A stretch of 64,000 bases of DNA from Parasphingorhabdus sp. SCSIO 66989 (GTDB lineage: Bacteria > Pseudomonadota > Alphaproteobacteria > Sphingomonadales > Sphingomonadaceae): positions 1,525,501 through 1,589,500 of the forward strand of contig NZ_CP136594.1 of the NCBI RefSeq assembly GCF_032852305.1, read 5' to 3'. A program made the position numbers and the translations under genes. Positions 38,821-47,032 of the stretch are shown piece after piece. The notes beneath the pieces are model-generated. The model did no database searches, was not told where the DNA came from, and saw only the letters and a list, made by a program, of their open reading frames with translations. Within the stretch, counting starts at the first letter, position 1. Each line of letters starts with the position of its first letter.

Positions 38821-38843
38821 TTCAATCTAAATGAAAAAGACTC
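38821..38843. repeat. IS630 terminal inverted repeat, right
   Basis: A 23-base partner of the left repeat, followed by the TA target duplication at 38844-38845. Confidence 0.92.
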
Positions 38844-38855
38844 TAAAAGGCCGCG

Positions 38856-39950
38856 ATGACCATTGCTCAACTCGATATCGCGATTCGCGCAGGCGCTATA
38901 TCTTCGCTCCTGCTGCTCGCATGGCTGATGCTGGGTCGAAGGCGGGAGATTGGATTGCCTGCCTTATTGTTTCCACCATTGGCAGTGTGTGGCGCCAGTT
39001 TTGTAATGGGCAATACCCCTATAACGTCTTTGCGCCCAAGCGGTGTTATCGGCGATATTGCGCAGGCATTGAGTGGCTTTGCAGTCGTCTTCCTCTGGTG
39101 GTTTTGTCTTTCCTGCTTCGACAGGCGTTTCAGACCGCATGGCCTCGTTTTGGCTGGTGGTCTGACATGGGCGGTCCTGGCCGCCTGTGATCGCGGCCTG
39201 TTGGGCGAGGCGTTTGCAGACAAGGGCCTTTCGCGGCTTCTCGTCCTGTTGGGCTTTGTGATTATCGGGCATCTCGTCTGGCGCCTTATCGCCGAGCGAC
39301 AGAGTGACATGATTCAACAACGCCATGATGCGCGGATGATGGTGGCAATCCTGCTCGGCGGCATATTGTTCATTGATCTGACGGCCGATGCGATTTTCGG
39401 GTTTTCTTGGCGTCCACTTGCCTTTGCCATCATTCAAAACGCAATGATGCTGGTCTTCGCACTATGGCTCGCGAACAAGCTGTTAGTCGTGAACCCGAGG
39501 GTACTCACTTTTCTCGGCGCGGACAGGAGTGGTGAGGGCCAGGCACCATTGCCCGTGAATGATGAACAGGAAGATCATCTGAAGCGCCGACTGACTGTGC
39601 TGATGGAGGAGGAGCAAGTCTTTCTCGATCCCGAACTCACCTTCACGGCATTTGTGGCCAGCATGAATGCCTCGGAACGCACTGTGCGCAGACTGATTAA
39701 TCATGAACTGGGTTACGATCATTTCCGTGCATTCCTGAATCACTATCGGGTTGCAGAGGCGCGCAGGTTGCTGCGCGATCAGGGCGAGACCCGCAAGCTT
39801 GTCGCGGTTGCCCATGACAGCGGCTTTGCCTCGCTTGCCAGCTTCAATCGGGCTTTTCGTGCGATTGAGGGATGCACGCCAAGCGAATATCGCGCCGCTG
39901 GTCATCAGGGCGGCCGCAATAGCAAAGACTTGGCAAAAGCCGGGTTTTGA
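38856..39950 (+). CDS. AraC-family regulator with an N-terminal membrane domain
   Basis: The 364-residue protein has about six or seven transmembrane helices in residues 8-210. A C-terminal AraC/XylS DNA-binding domain (about 245-350) follows, with two helix-turn-helix units: FTAFVASMNASERTVRRLIN and VAVAHDSGFASLASFNRAF. Such membrane-bound AraC proteins are common near transporters or membrane enzymes. The IS630 element ends 12 bases upstream of the start, so the native promoter has been displaced. Expression may come from the IS or be lost. Confidence 0.88.
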   Translation: MTIAQLDIAIRAGAISSLLLLAWLMLGRRREIGLPALLFPPLAVCGASFVMGNTPITSLRPSGVIGDIAQALSGFAVVFLWWFCLSCFDRRFRPHGLVLAGGLTWAVLAACDRGLLGEAFADKGLSRLLVLLGFVIIGHLVWRLIAERQSDMIQQRHDARMMVAILLGGILFIDLTADAIFGFSWRPLAFAIIQNAMMLVFALWLANKLLVVNPRVLTFLGADRSGEGQAPLPVNDEQEDHLKRRLTVLMEEEQVFLDPELTFTAFVASMNASERTVRRLINHELGYDHFRAFLNHYRVAEARRLLRDQGETRKLVAVAHDSGFASLASFNRAFRAIEGCTPSEYRAAGHQGGRNSKDLAKAGF

Positions 39951-40033
39951 GGAACGAAATGCCGTGATCTGAGGAGACGGAAATCCTCCCATGCGTTAGC
40001 GCGCCGTCACAAATGTACCAAGGAGGCGGTTAG

Positions 40034-40747
40034 GTGAACGGAATGATTGGTTTGGCAGGGACGCTGGCGCTTCTCGTCATCCTGGGAACACTATTGGGCT
40101 TGTTTGATCGTCAGCACTTCTCGATGCGCTGGCTGCTGGTGGCGGTCGTGCTGGTTATGATCAACGATGCTGCCCTGACGCGCGTCTATGGCCTGTTGCC
40201 GGATATGATTGGCGGCGAGTGGAATTGGCAAGGTAAGCTGCTCGCGCTTGCCGCCACTCTGGCGATTGCGGCATTGCCAGTATTTGGCTGGCGCCGGATG
40301 GGCCTGACCCTGTTGCAGGAACCGGGCAGCCTCAAGGCCGCAATACCCGTCGCAGCTCTCTACTGCGCCTTCTTCGTTGTTCTCGCGTTGGTTTTCTCCG
40401 GAGGTCAGCCCAGCGGTGAAGAAATCGCTTTCCAGTTGACCATGCCGGGCCTGGAAGAGGAGCTGTTTTATCGCGGCACGCTGTTGTTTGCACTTGATCA
40501 GGCATTTACCGGCAGCAAGCGGTTCCTCGGTGTCGATTGGGGCTGGGGTGCGATACTGTCCTGCTTCCTTTTCGGCATGGGGCATGCGTTCGGTTTTGCG
40601 GATGGCAGCTTTTTTTTCGATCCTGTCATAATGGCACTGACCGCGATCCCGTCATTGATTGCCGTCTGGCTTCGTCTGCGCACAGGAAGTGTTTTGCTAC
40701 CCGTGTTGCTGCACAACTTCGGTAACTCGTTTTCGCTATTGATCTAG
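40034..40747 (+). CDS. CPBP-family intramembrane metalloprotease
   Basis: The 237-residue integral membrane protein has the CAAX-protease/bacteriocin-processing (ABI) motifs. EEELFYRG carries the conserved EExxxR, a later segment has GMGHAFGF with a metal-binding His, and LLHNFGNSFS near the end supplies HN. Members cleave membrane peptides or give bacteriocin immunity; the target is unknown. The GTG start is fixed by a perfect AGGAGG at 40021-40026. It follows the membrane AraC regulator by 83 bases on the same strand. Confidence 0.86.
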   Translation: MNGMIGLAGTLALLVILGTLLGLFDRQHFSMRWLLVAVVLVMINDAALTRVYGLLPDMIGGEWNWQGKLLALAATLAIAALPVFGWRRMGLTLLQEPGSLKAAIPVAALYCAFFVVLALVFSGGQPSGEEIAFQLTMPGLEEELFYRGTLLFALDQAFTGSKRFLGVDWGWGAILSCFLFGMGHAFGFADGSFFFDPVIMALTAIPSLIAVWLRLRTGSVLLPVLLHNFGNSFSLLI

Positions 40748-40773
40748 GGGCCTGACCCTAGCTGCACTATCCC

Positions 40774-41145
40774 TTATTCTGCTGCCTGGGTTAGTGCGAT
40801 CCGGTTGCCTTCGCTGTCTTCTATCTCTGCGACAAACCCGGCTTCGCCAAGATCCTTTTTCGGATAAAGGATGGCCGCGCCTTTTTTCGTGGCACGCACC
40901 AGAACTGCGTCGATATCGGGCACGTCAAAGTAGACAATCGCCCCGTTTTTTGACGGTATATAGACATCCCCCATTGCCAGCGCGCCGCTTGCTCCTGGTG
41001 CGTCGTCTGCACGCGGGAAGAAAGCCATTTCGTAGCCGTCCACTTGCTCTCGGCTGAGACTATATCCGAATATACTCTCGTAAAAGGCAATGGCGCGGTC
41101 CATATCTGTCACTGCTATCTCAAAATAGAGAACGGGGTTATGCAC
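40774..41145 (-). CDS. VOC/glyoxalase-family protein
   Basis: The 123-residue VOC protein shows VLYFEIAVTDMDRAIAFYESIFGY at the start and DSEGNRIALTQAAE at the end, typical of small bleomycin-resistance/glyoxalase-like dioxygenase folds. I start at GTG 41145 because AGGAG lies upstream and the family sequence begins there. The substrate is unknown. It may be last in the dapF-mtaB-ftsY-yciB transcription unit, 25 bases after yciB. Confidence 0.82.
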   Translation of the reverse strand: MHNPVLYFEIAVTDMDRAIAFYESIFGYSLSREQVDGYEMAFFPRADDAPGASGALAMGDVYIPSKNGAIVYFDVPDIDAVLVRATKKGAAILYPKKDLGEAGFVAEIEDSEGNRIALTQAAE

Positions 41146-41170
41146 CGCTATCGTCTCCTGCTCGGTGCAA

Positions 41171-41887
41171 TCAACTTTCGCTCTCAGCCTCGCCATCCTC
41201 AACAGAGAGCCCATGCCGCATCAGCATCGGCAATTGGGTGAAGGTGAAGACAAAGGACAGCGCGGTGACGCCCCAGACTTTCAGTGTCAGCCAGGTTTCA
41301 AAGTTGAGGCTGGCGCGCATTACCTCGTTGAGCACCGCCAGAAAAGTGAAGAACAGTGCCCAGTTGCGTGACAATTTGCGCCAGCCTTCATCGGACAGCC
41401 CTTCAAACGCGGCGTGGAGCAGATATTTGAGCAGCGCCTTGCCGCGCCACAGGCCGATAAACAATATCGCCGCCAGTGAGGCGTAGATGATGGTCGGTTT
41501 GACCTGAATAAAGGTCTCATCCTGAAAATAGATGGTGAGCGCGCCAAAGCCGAGGATCAGGATCGTCGAGAGCCAGAGCATCGGCGAGATTTTGCCGGTT
41601 TTCCATTGCGATATGCCAAGTGCCACCAGCACTGCGGCCATGAAGGCGCCGGTGCTGTAGGTGATTGCGGCAATCGTTCCTGTGACGGTGTTGGGCGCAT
41701 CATCGGCGGGGGCGAAATAGCGATAGGTGAGGAAGAAGATCAGCAACGGGCCAAAATCGATGGCCAAGCTCAGCCAGCCGGGGGCCTTTTTTGCAGTCGC
41801 GGCTTTGGCGGCGTCGAGCTCGACCGTACCTTCGGCCTGTTCCACCGTTTCGGTATCGGGCGCATCGGCTTTGTGCTGGCTGTCCAT
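41171..41887 (-). CDS. yciB: Inner membrane septation protein YciB/IspZ
   Basis: The 238-residue protein has a hydrophilic N-terminal extension of about 40 residues. About five or six transmembrane helices follow, starting at LAIDFGPLLIFFLTYRYF, with GALTIYFQDETFIQVKPTIIYAS and LSRNWALFFTFLAVLNEVM as family landmarks. YciB helps link cell elongation and septation in the inner membrane. The start shares one base with the ftsY stop, so it is translationally coupled to ftsY. Confidence 0.92.
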   Translation of the reverse strand: MDSQHKADAPDTETVEQAEGTVELDAAKAATAKKAPGWLSLAIDFGPLLIFFLTYRYFAPADDAPNTVTGTIAAITYSTGAFMAAVLVALGISQWKTGKISPMLWLSTILILGFGALTIYFQDETFIQVKPTIIYASLAAILFIGLWRGKALLKYLLHAAFEGLSDEGWRKLSRNWALFFTFLAVLNEVMRASLNFETWLTLKVWGVTALSFVFTFTQLPMLMRHGLSVEDGEAESES

Positions 41888-42810
41888 CAGATTGTTCCTG
41901 CAAGTATCTTGGCGAGAAAGCCCGGATCAAAGGGCCGCAAATCGTCCATCTGCTCGCCAACGCCAATGGCATGGATGGGCAGTTGAAACTTTTCCGCCGC
42001 TGCCACCAATACCCCGCCGCGCGCGGTGCCGTCCAGCTTGGTCATGATCAGGCCGGAAACGCCCGCGACTTCCTTGAAGGTCTCGATCTGCGACAAGGCA
42101 TTCTGGCCGTTGGTGGCATCGAGCACCAGCACCACATCATGCGGTGCCGCCGGGTTGAGACGGCCAAGCACGCGGCGCACCTTGGCGAGTTCGTCCATCA
42201 GTTCGCGCTTGTTTTGCAACCTGCCCGCAGTATCGACGATCAGCACATCAATGCCGGTTTCGGTCGCCTGTTTCACCGCATCAAAGACAATGCTTGCGGC
42301 ATCGCCGCCCTCTGGCCCAGTGACAATCGGCACATTGAGACGCTCGGCCCAGATTTTGAGCTGACCGATAGCGGCTGCGCGGAAGGTATCGCCCGCTGCC
42401 AGCATCACGCCATAATCCTCTTCCTGAAACAGATGCGCCAGCTTGGCGATGGTGGTGGTCTTGCCCGAGCCATTGACGCCGATCACCAGGATCACCTGTG
42501 GCCGGGGGAAGGCGTCAATCTCCAGCGGTTCGGCCACTTCGCCGAGGATCGCGGCAATCTCGCGCTCGACCACGGCGCGGATATCCTCTTCGGTCACGTC
42601 GCGATCGAATTTCTCGGTCGCCAGCTTCTCGCGGATGCGCGCGGCGGTGCTGGGGCCGAGATCGGAGACGATCAGCGCGTCCTCAATATCGTCCAGCGCC
42701 GCATCGGTCAGCCGACCCGCGCCCAATATTCCGGCCAGATTGCCGGTCAGCCTGCTGCTGGTCTTGCTGAACCCGAGACGGAGCTTGTCGCTCCAGCTAT
42801 TCGCACTCAT
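41887..42810 (-). CDS. ftsY: Signal recognition particle receptor FtsY
   Basis: The 307-residue GTPase docks ribosome-bound SRP at the membrane. It has the N domain (about 1-95) and the G domain with VNGSGKTTTIAKLA, DTFRAAAIGQL, VDTAGRLQNK and TKLDGTARGG. A long acidic A domain is lacking, as in many alphaproteobacteria. Its partner Ffh is encoded about 4 kb away on the opposite strand. Confidence 0.96.
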   Translation of the reverse strand: MSANSWSDKLRLGFSKTSSRLTGNLAGILGAGRLTDAALDDIEDALIVSDLGPSTAARIREKLATEKFDRDVTEEDIRAVVEREIAAILGEVAEPLEIDAFPRPQVILVIGVNGSGKTTTIAKLAHLFQEEDYGVMLAAGDTFRAAAIGQLKIWAERLNVPIVTGPEGGDAASIVFDAVKQATETGIDVLIVDTAGRLQNKRELMDELAKVRRVLGRLNPAAPHDVVLVLDATNGQNALSQIETFKEVAGVSGLIMTKLDGTARGGVLVAAAEKFQLPIHAIGVGEQMDDLRPFDPGFLAKILAGTI

Positions 42811-42853
42811 AGAGGTGCCTGTCTTTCTTCTGTTGTTTCAAACAACCCCATAA

Positions 42854-42937
42854 CCGCTAGCCCTGAGCCTGTCGAAGGGCGTTTCTCGGCCGGGTGCCAT
42901 GCTGAGAAGCGGGCTTCGACAAGCTCAGCCCTAACGG
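42854..42937. repeat. Dispersed palindromic repeat, CCTGAGCYTGTCGAAG family
   Basis: Left arm 42854-42880 (with CCCTGAGCCTGTCGAAGGGC) and right arm 42911-42937 (with GGGCTTCGACAAGCTCAGCC) are inverted copies with a few mismatches. The right arm covers the last two codons and the stop of mtaB, so the repeat has redefined that gene's end. Confidence 0.82.
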
Positions 42938-44229
42938 TGTGTGGTTTGCTCTATTTCATCACTCTCAATTATCTTTGCATCCAACCGGCCATTGCTGATA
43001 CCGGTGATTGTCACCCTCCTGATCTGGCCCGACGGGGCCGGGGTTGCAAGGCGTATCGGCGCGAAATTGGCGATATGGCCGGAGACACCATCCTTTTCGA
43101 CCAGCAGACTGGCGGTGTTGCCGATCTGCGATTCCAGCCATTTGCTGCGCTGTGCAGCCGTTAACTCGCACAATTCTTTGGCGCGGGCTTTAATCGTGGC
43201 GCGGTCCACTTGCGGCATGCGGGCGGCGGGGGTGCCTTCACGCGGCGAATAGGGGAAGATATGGCCATGGACGATCTGGCATTCGCTGATGATCGTGCAA
43301 TTATTAGTGTGCATCGCCTCGGTCTCGGTCGGAAAACCGGCGATAATGTCCGCGCCGATAGCAATTTCCGGACGGCGTGCTTTCAATCGCTGGACCAGAT
43401 CAATCGCCTGTGCGCGGCTATGGCGGCGCTTCATGCGTTTGAGGATCATATCATCGCCTGATTGCAGCGAGATATGGACATGCGGCATCACGCGCTCGTT
43501 ATTAGTGATCAGATCGAACAGCCGGTCATCGACCTCGACCCCATCGAGCGAGGACAGGCGCAAACGCGGCAGGGTAGGGACGTGTTTCAGGATGCGCTCG
43601 ACCAGCATGCCGAGATTTGGCTTGCCCGGCAGATCATGGCCGTAGCTGGTGACATCGACGCCGGTGAGCACGACTTCCTGATAGCCCTTGTCGACCAGCT
43701 CTTGCACATGCTCGACCAGGCGACCTGCGGGCACTGAGCGGCTGTTGCCGCGACCATAGGGGATGATGCAGAAGGTGCAGCGATGGTCACAGCCATTTTG
43801 CACCTCGACAAAGGCGCGCGCATGGTCGGCAAAGGCGCTGGCCATGTGCGGCGCAGTTTCGCGCACCTGCATGATATCCTGCACCAGTGTCTCTGATTTT
43901 GGCGCGTCAAAAGACAACGCATCGGGTTGCATCTTCTCGATATTGCCCAGCACCCGGTCCACTTCGGGCATGGCGGCGAAACTGTCCGGATCAATTTGCG
44001 CGGCGCAGCCGGTGACGACCACCTTGGCATCCGGGTTGGCGCGCCGGGCTTTGCGGATCGCCTGCCGCGTCTGACGCACGGCTTCATTGGTGACAGCGCA
44101 GCTGTTTATCACCACCAACTGTTCGTCAATGTCTGGCATCTGCTCGCGCATCGTCTCGGTCTCGGCGATATTCAGCCGACAACCCATGGTGATAAAGGTC
44201 GCTTTTTCCTTTGTCTTTACCGCGCTCAT
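42931..44229 (-). CDS. mtaB: tRNA threonylcarbamoyladenosine methylthiotransferase MtaB
   Basis: The 432-residue radical-SAM enzyme adds a methylthio group to t6A37 of ANN-decoding tRNAs, using two iron-sulfur clusters. The N-terminal domain has TMGCRLNIAETE with the first cluster Cys. The radical SAM motif is CDHRCTFCIIPYGRGNSRS, and a TRAM-like domain ends the protein. I start at ATG 44229 (MSAVKTKEKATF), which overlaps dapF by four bases. The stop TAG lies in a palindromic repeat. Confidence 0.95.
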   Translation of the reverse strand: MSAVKTKEKATFITMGCRLNIAETETMREQMPDIDEQLVVINSCAVTNEAVRQTRQAIRKARRANPDAKVVVTGCAAQIDPDSFAAMPEVDRVLGNIEKMQPDALSFDAPKSETLVQDIMQVRETAPHMASAFADHARAFVEVQNGCDHRCTFCIIPYGRGNSRSVPAGRLVEHVQELVDKGYQEVVLTGVDVTSYGHDLPGKPNLGMLVERILKHVPTLPRLRLSSLDGVEVDDRLFDLITNNERVMPHVHISLQSGDDMILKRMKRRHSRAQAIDLVQRLKARRPEIAIGADIIAGFPTETEAMHTNNCTIISECQIVHGHIFPYSPREGTPAARMPQVDRATIKARAKELCELTAAQRSKWLESQIGNTASLLVEKDGVSGHIANFAPIRLATPAPSGQIRRVTITGISNGRLDAKIIESDEIEQTTHR

Positions 44230-45020
44230 AGCTCGACCTCGCCGGTAAAAGCAGAGGCGAAGGGACCGGTCATGCTGATGGTGCCGCCGGGTTGCCAGTC
44301 TATGGTCAACTTGCCGCCGGGCAGATGCACCGCAACCGGCCCGCTGACCAGTTTGCGCCGGATCGCAGCAACAGCAGTAGCACAGGCCCCGGTGCCGCAA
44401 GCCTCGGTCAGGCCCGCACCGCGTTCCCAGACGCGCAGGGTAATGGCGTTATCACTGACGCTGGCGACATTGACATTTACACCTTCGGGGAACAGCGGAT
44501 CGGTCTCAATCTGCGGACCAAGCCGCGCCATATCGACGGCATAGGGATCATCAACAAAGGCAATCACATGCGGATTGCCGATATTGACCGCCATCGGTCT
44601 TTCCAGCATCTCCCAGCCGACCGGCATATCCATAGTGTCCATGGGCTGGGCCAGCGGGATCGCGTCCCAGTCGAAACGGGGTTCGCCCATATCAATCCGC
44701 ACAGTATCGTCGAGCAGCTCGCCCTTGAGCAGACCCGCCCTGGTCTCAATCACCGCATCCTTGCCCAGCAGCGCAATGACACAGCGGGTCGCATTGCCAC
44801 AGGCTTCGACTTCGCCGCCATTGGCATTGAAGATACGCATATGCACATCGGCTTTGTCGCTCTGTCCAAGCAGGATCAGCTGATCAAAGCCAATACCGCG
44901 TTGCCTGTCTGCCAACGCGCGGACTTGTGCTTCATGCAGGTGCACGGGCGCAACACGCGCATCAAAGATGGCGAAATCATTGCCCAGGCCATGCATTTTA
45001 GTGAAGGCGGTTGCAGTCAT
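44226..45020 (-). CDS. dapF: Diaminopimelate epimerase
   Basis: The 264-residue enzyme interconverts LL- and meso-diaminopimelate for lysine and peptidoglycan synthesis. The two catalytic cysteines are in EACGNATRC (first half) and EACGTGACA (second half), the hallmark of the DapF fold. It starts MTATAFTKMHGLGNDFAIFD as expected. It overlaps mtaB by four bases and heads the dapF-mtaB-ftsY-yciB cluster. Confidence 0.97.
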   Translation of the reverse strand: MTATAFTKMHGLGNDFAIFDARVAPVHLHEAQVRALADRQRGIGFDQLILLGQSDKADVHMRIFNANGGEVEACGNATRCVIALLGKDAVIETRAGLLKGELLDDTVRIDMGEPRFDWDAIPLAQPMDTMDMPVGWEMLERPMAVNIGNPHVIAFVDDPYAVDMARLGPQIETDPLFPEGVNVNVASVSDNAITLRVWERGAGLTEACGTGACATAVAAIRRKLVSGPVAVHLPGGKLTIDWQPGGTISMTGPFASAFTGEVEL

Positions 45021-45078
45021 GGCCCGCGCTTTACGGCGCAGTGCGGTAGCTGTCCATATGCAACGCGTGAGAAACCGC

Positions 45079-46755
45079 CTAGCGGCTGGCGCTCTCTGCG
45101 GCTGGCTGCTGTTCTGCGCTATCGGATGCGCTGCCGCTATTCAAAGCGCCCTTTTCGTTGGGTAGCAAATTGGCGCGCGCGAGCATCCAGCGCGTCTGCT
45201 CGACAGAAAGCGGTTGGCCATAATGATAGCCCTGCACCTTGCCGCATCCTAAAGCACGCAGTCTGTTGACCACTTCGACACTCTCCGCGCCTTCTGCGGT
45301 GATCGGCAGACGTAGATTCTGACCCAATTGCGCAATTGCTTCAACAATCGCAGCGCTCTCGCTGTTCTCGTCCATGGTGGTAACAAAGCTGCGGTCAATC
45401 TTGATACGGTCAAAGGGCAGGGCGCGCAGATGCGACAAGGAACTATAGCCGGTGCCAAAGTCATCCAGCGCAATTTTGACGCCCTGGTTTTTCAGGCTGC
45501 CGATTATCGACTGCGCCAATGCGATATTCTCGAAAAGGGCGCTCTCGGTGATCTCAAGCTCCAGACGTTCTGCCGGATAGCCTGTCTCTGTCAGCAGCTT
45601 CAGGATTTTCTGTGACAGCCATGGGTCGCGCAGCTGGATCGGCGAGATGTTCACCGAAAGGATAAGCTCGCTGTCCCAATCCAGCGCATCGGTAAGCGCG
45701 CGGCGCATAATGCTTTCAGACAGGTCGCTGATCAGGCCACATTCCTCGGCAATCGGGATAAAGATATCTGGCGATACCAGACCAAGAGCAGAGGAATTCC
45801 AGCGCGCCAGGACTTCAAAGCCCACCAGCTTGCCGCTCTCCAGATCAATCTGCTGCTCATAATAGGGAATGAACTCGCCTGCAGGGATGCCGGTCCGCAG
45901 ACCCTTTTCAATCATATTCTGTGTCTGGATTTCGGTCTGCATCGAGCTTTCAAACCATGCGAACTGGTTACGGCCCTGCTTCTTGCTGTGATACATGGCC
46001 ATATCGGCACGACGCATCAGGCTTTCCGCAGTTTCTTCATAATGATTGGCGGCCGATATGCCTATGGACGTGCTGATCGCCAGCTCGCCAGCAGGGCCGT
46101 CAATCGGTTTGGCGACTTCCTCGATCACATCCTCGGCGACGCGTTCAACCGCGCTGCGGTTTTTGCCGTCAAAAATAAAGGCAATGGCGAATTCATCACC
46201 GCCCAGACGCGAGAGCAGGGCACGCGGCGGAATGACGGCACCCAGGCGGTTAGCCACGGTCTGAAGTACGAGATCGCCCGCCTGATGCCCGTGAATATCA
46301 TTGATGGTTTTGAAATGGTCGAGATCGAGCATCAGGAAGGCAACAGCCATATCGCGTTTGTCCGCTTCGGCAATCAGATCGGCTGTGCGTTCATTGATGC
46401 TGCGTCGGTTGAGGCAGTTGGTCAGCGGATCGGTAATCGCCAGCGCCTTGGCTTCGGCTTCGGCTTTGCGATGCTCCAATATCTCTTTGCGCAGATCATT
46501 ATAGCGCCGCCAGCCCAGCAGTATAATGGCGATATTGAGCAGGGTGGCGCTTGCGAGGATATTGTCCGGTCCATCGCCAATGCCATTAAGTGCCCGCGCC
46601 CAAGCCGACATGGCGGAACCGCCAGTGCCAACGAATTGCAAAATAGCTGCGGTTATGACTCCAGCCGCGACAAAATCAACATAAGCCCCTTTAAACAAGG
46701 ATTTATGTACCCATTCACTCGCTGATTTTGTCCAGTTTCTGACCATTTTCACCAT
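45079..46755 (-). CDS. GGDEF-EAL bifunctional diguanylate cyclase/phosphodiesterase
   Basis: The 558-residue membrane protein has two N-terminal helices (about 28-45 and 62-80), then GGDEF (about 105-270) and EAL (about 290-535) domains. The cyclase active site LGGDEFAIAF is intact. The phosphodiesterase keeps GFEVLARW (EVL in place of EAL) and DDFGTGYSSL, so both activities are possible. It should adjust cyclic-di-GMP and thus motility or exopolysaccharide. It is followed by dapF on the same strand and divergent from ffh. Confidence 0.93.
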   Translation of the reverse strand: MVKMVRNWTKSASEWVHKSLFKGAYVDFVAAGVITAAILQFVGTGGSAMSAWARALNGIGDGPDNILASATLLNIAIILLGWRRYNDLRKEILEHRKAEAEAKALAITDPLTNCLNRRSINERTADLIAEADKRDMAVAFLMLDLDHFKTINDIHGHQAGDLVLQTVANRLGAVIPPRALLSRLGGDEFAIAFIFDGKNRSAVERVAEDVIEEVAKPIDGPAGELAISTSIGISAANHYEETAESLMRRADMAMYHSKKQGRNQFAWFESSMQTEIQTQNMIEKGLRTGIPAGEFIPYYEQQIDLESGKLVGFEVLARWNSSALGLVSPDIFIPIAEECGLISDLSESIMRRALTDALDWDSELILSVNISPIQLRDPWLSQKILKLLTETGYPAERLELEITESALFENIALAQSIIGSLKNQGVKIALDDFGTGYSSLSHLRALPFDRIKIDRSFVTTMDENSESAAIVEAIAQLGQNLRLPITAEGAESVEVVNRLRALGCGKVQGYHYGQPLSVEQTRWMLARANLLPNEKGALNSGSASDSAEQQPAAESASR

Positions 46756-46949
46756 TTTCCCGATGGCTGATGCGGCGCATGGCGCGCCTCGTTCATCTGG
46801 TTTAGCGGGGGCATGTAAATAATCGGTTTACGATAAACCCGGTTTGGGGTGGTCGCAGAATACTGACTTTGGTTCTCGCTTAAGGGCTTGCCTTTTGCGC
46901 GCAATTGCGCCAATGGGCTGCCACAGCGTCAGGCGGAGTATCCGCGAAA

Positions 46950-46985
46950 AGCCGGTCAGCGAGGTTTCGCCCACCGGCTCTTTTT
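46950..46985 (+). terminator. Hairpin with U-tract in the ffh leader
   Basis: AGCCGGT (46950-46956) and ACCGGCT (46973-46979), with inner AGCG/CGC pairing, form a stem followed by CTTTTTG. It lies about 50 bases before the ffh start. It may end a short leader transcript, attenuate ffh, or belong to a conserved ffh leader; the sequence alone does not decide. I see no SRP RNA core (GGAA tetraloop with AGCAGC) in the 46756-47032 interval. Confidence 0.5.
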
Positions 46986-47032
46986 GCGTATATTGTGCCT
47001 GTGAGCGCGTTTTAACCACGGAAAGGCATGGC

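Larger units (their letters stand above)
37799..38843 (-). mobile_element. IS630-family insertion sequence, complete
   Basis: The element is 1045 bp. Terminal inverted repeats are 37799-37821 (GACTCTTTTTCATTTAGATT...) and 38821-38843, 23 bases with one mismatch. It is flanked by TA on both sides (37797-37798 and 38844-38845), the target duplication expected of Tc1/mariner/IS630 elements. It carries two overlapping transposase frames on the minus strand joined at a run of eight A residues. The right end is 12 bases from the start of an AraC-type gene. Confidence 0.95.

Noticed and set aside
41791-43164. 457-codon plus-strand frame across ftsY and mtaB
   Set aside because: It is antisense to conserved essential genes and crosses their intergenic repeat; composition is not protein-like.
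46756-47032. Possible 4.5S SRP RNA gene upstream of ffh
   Set aside because: The conserved SRP RNA core (GGAA tetraloop and AGCAGC region) is not visible; only a hairpin with a U-tract is present.
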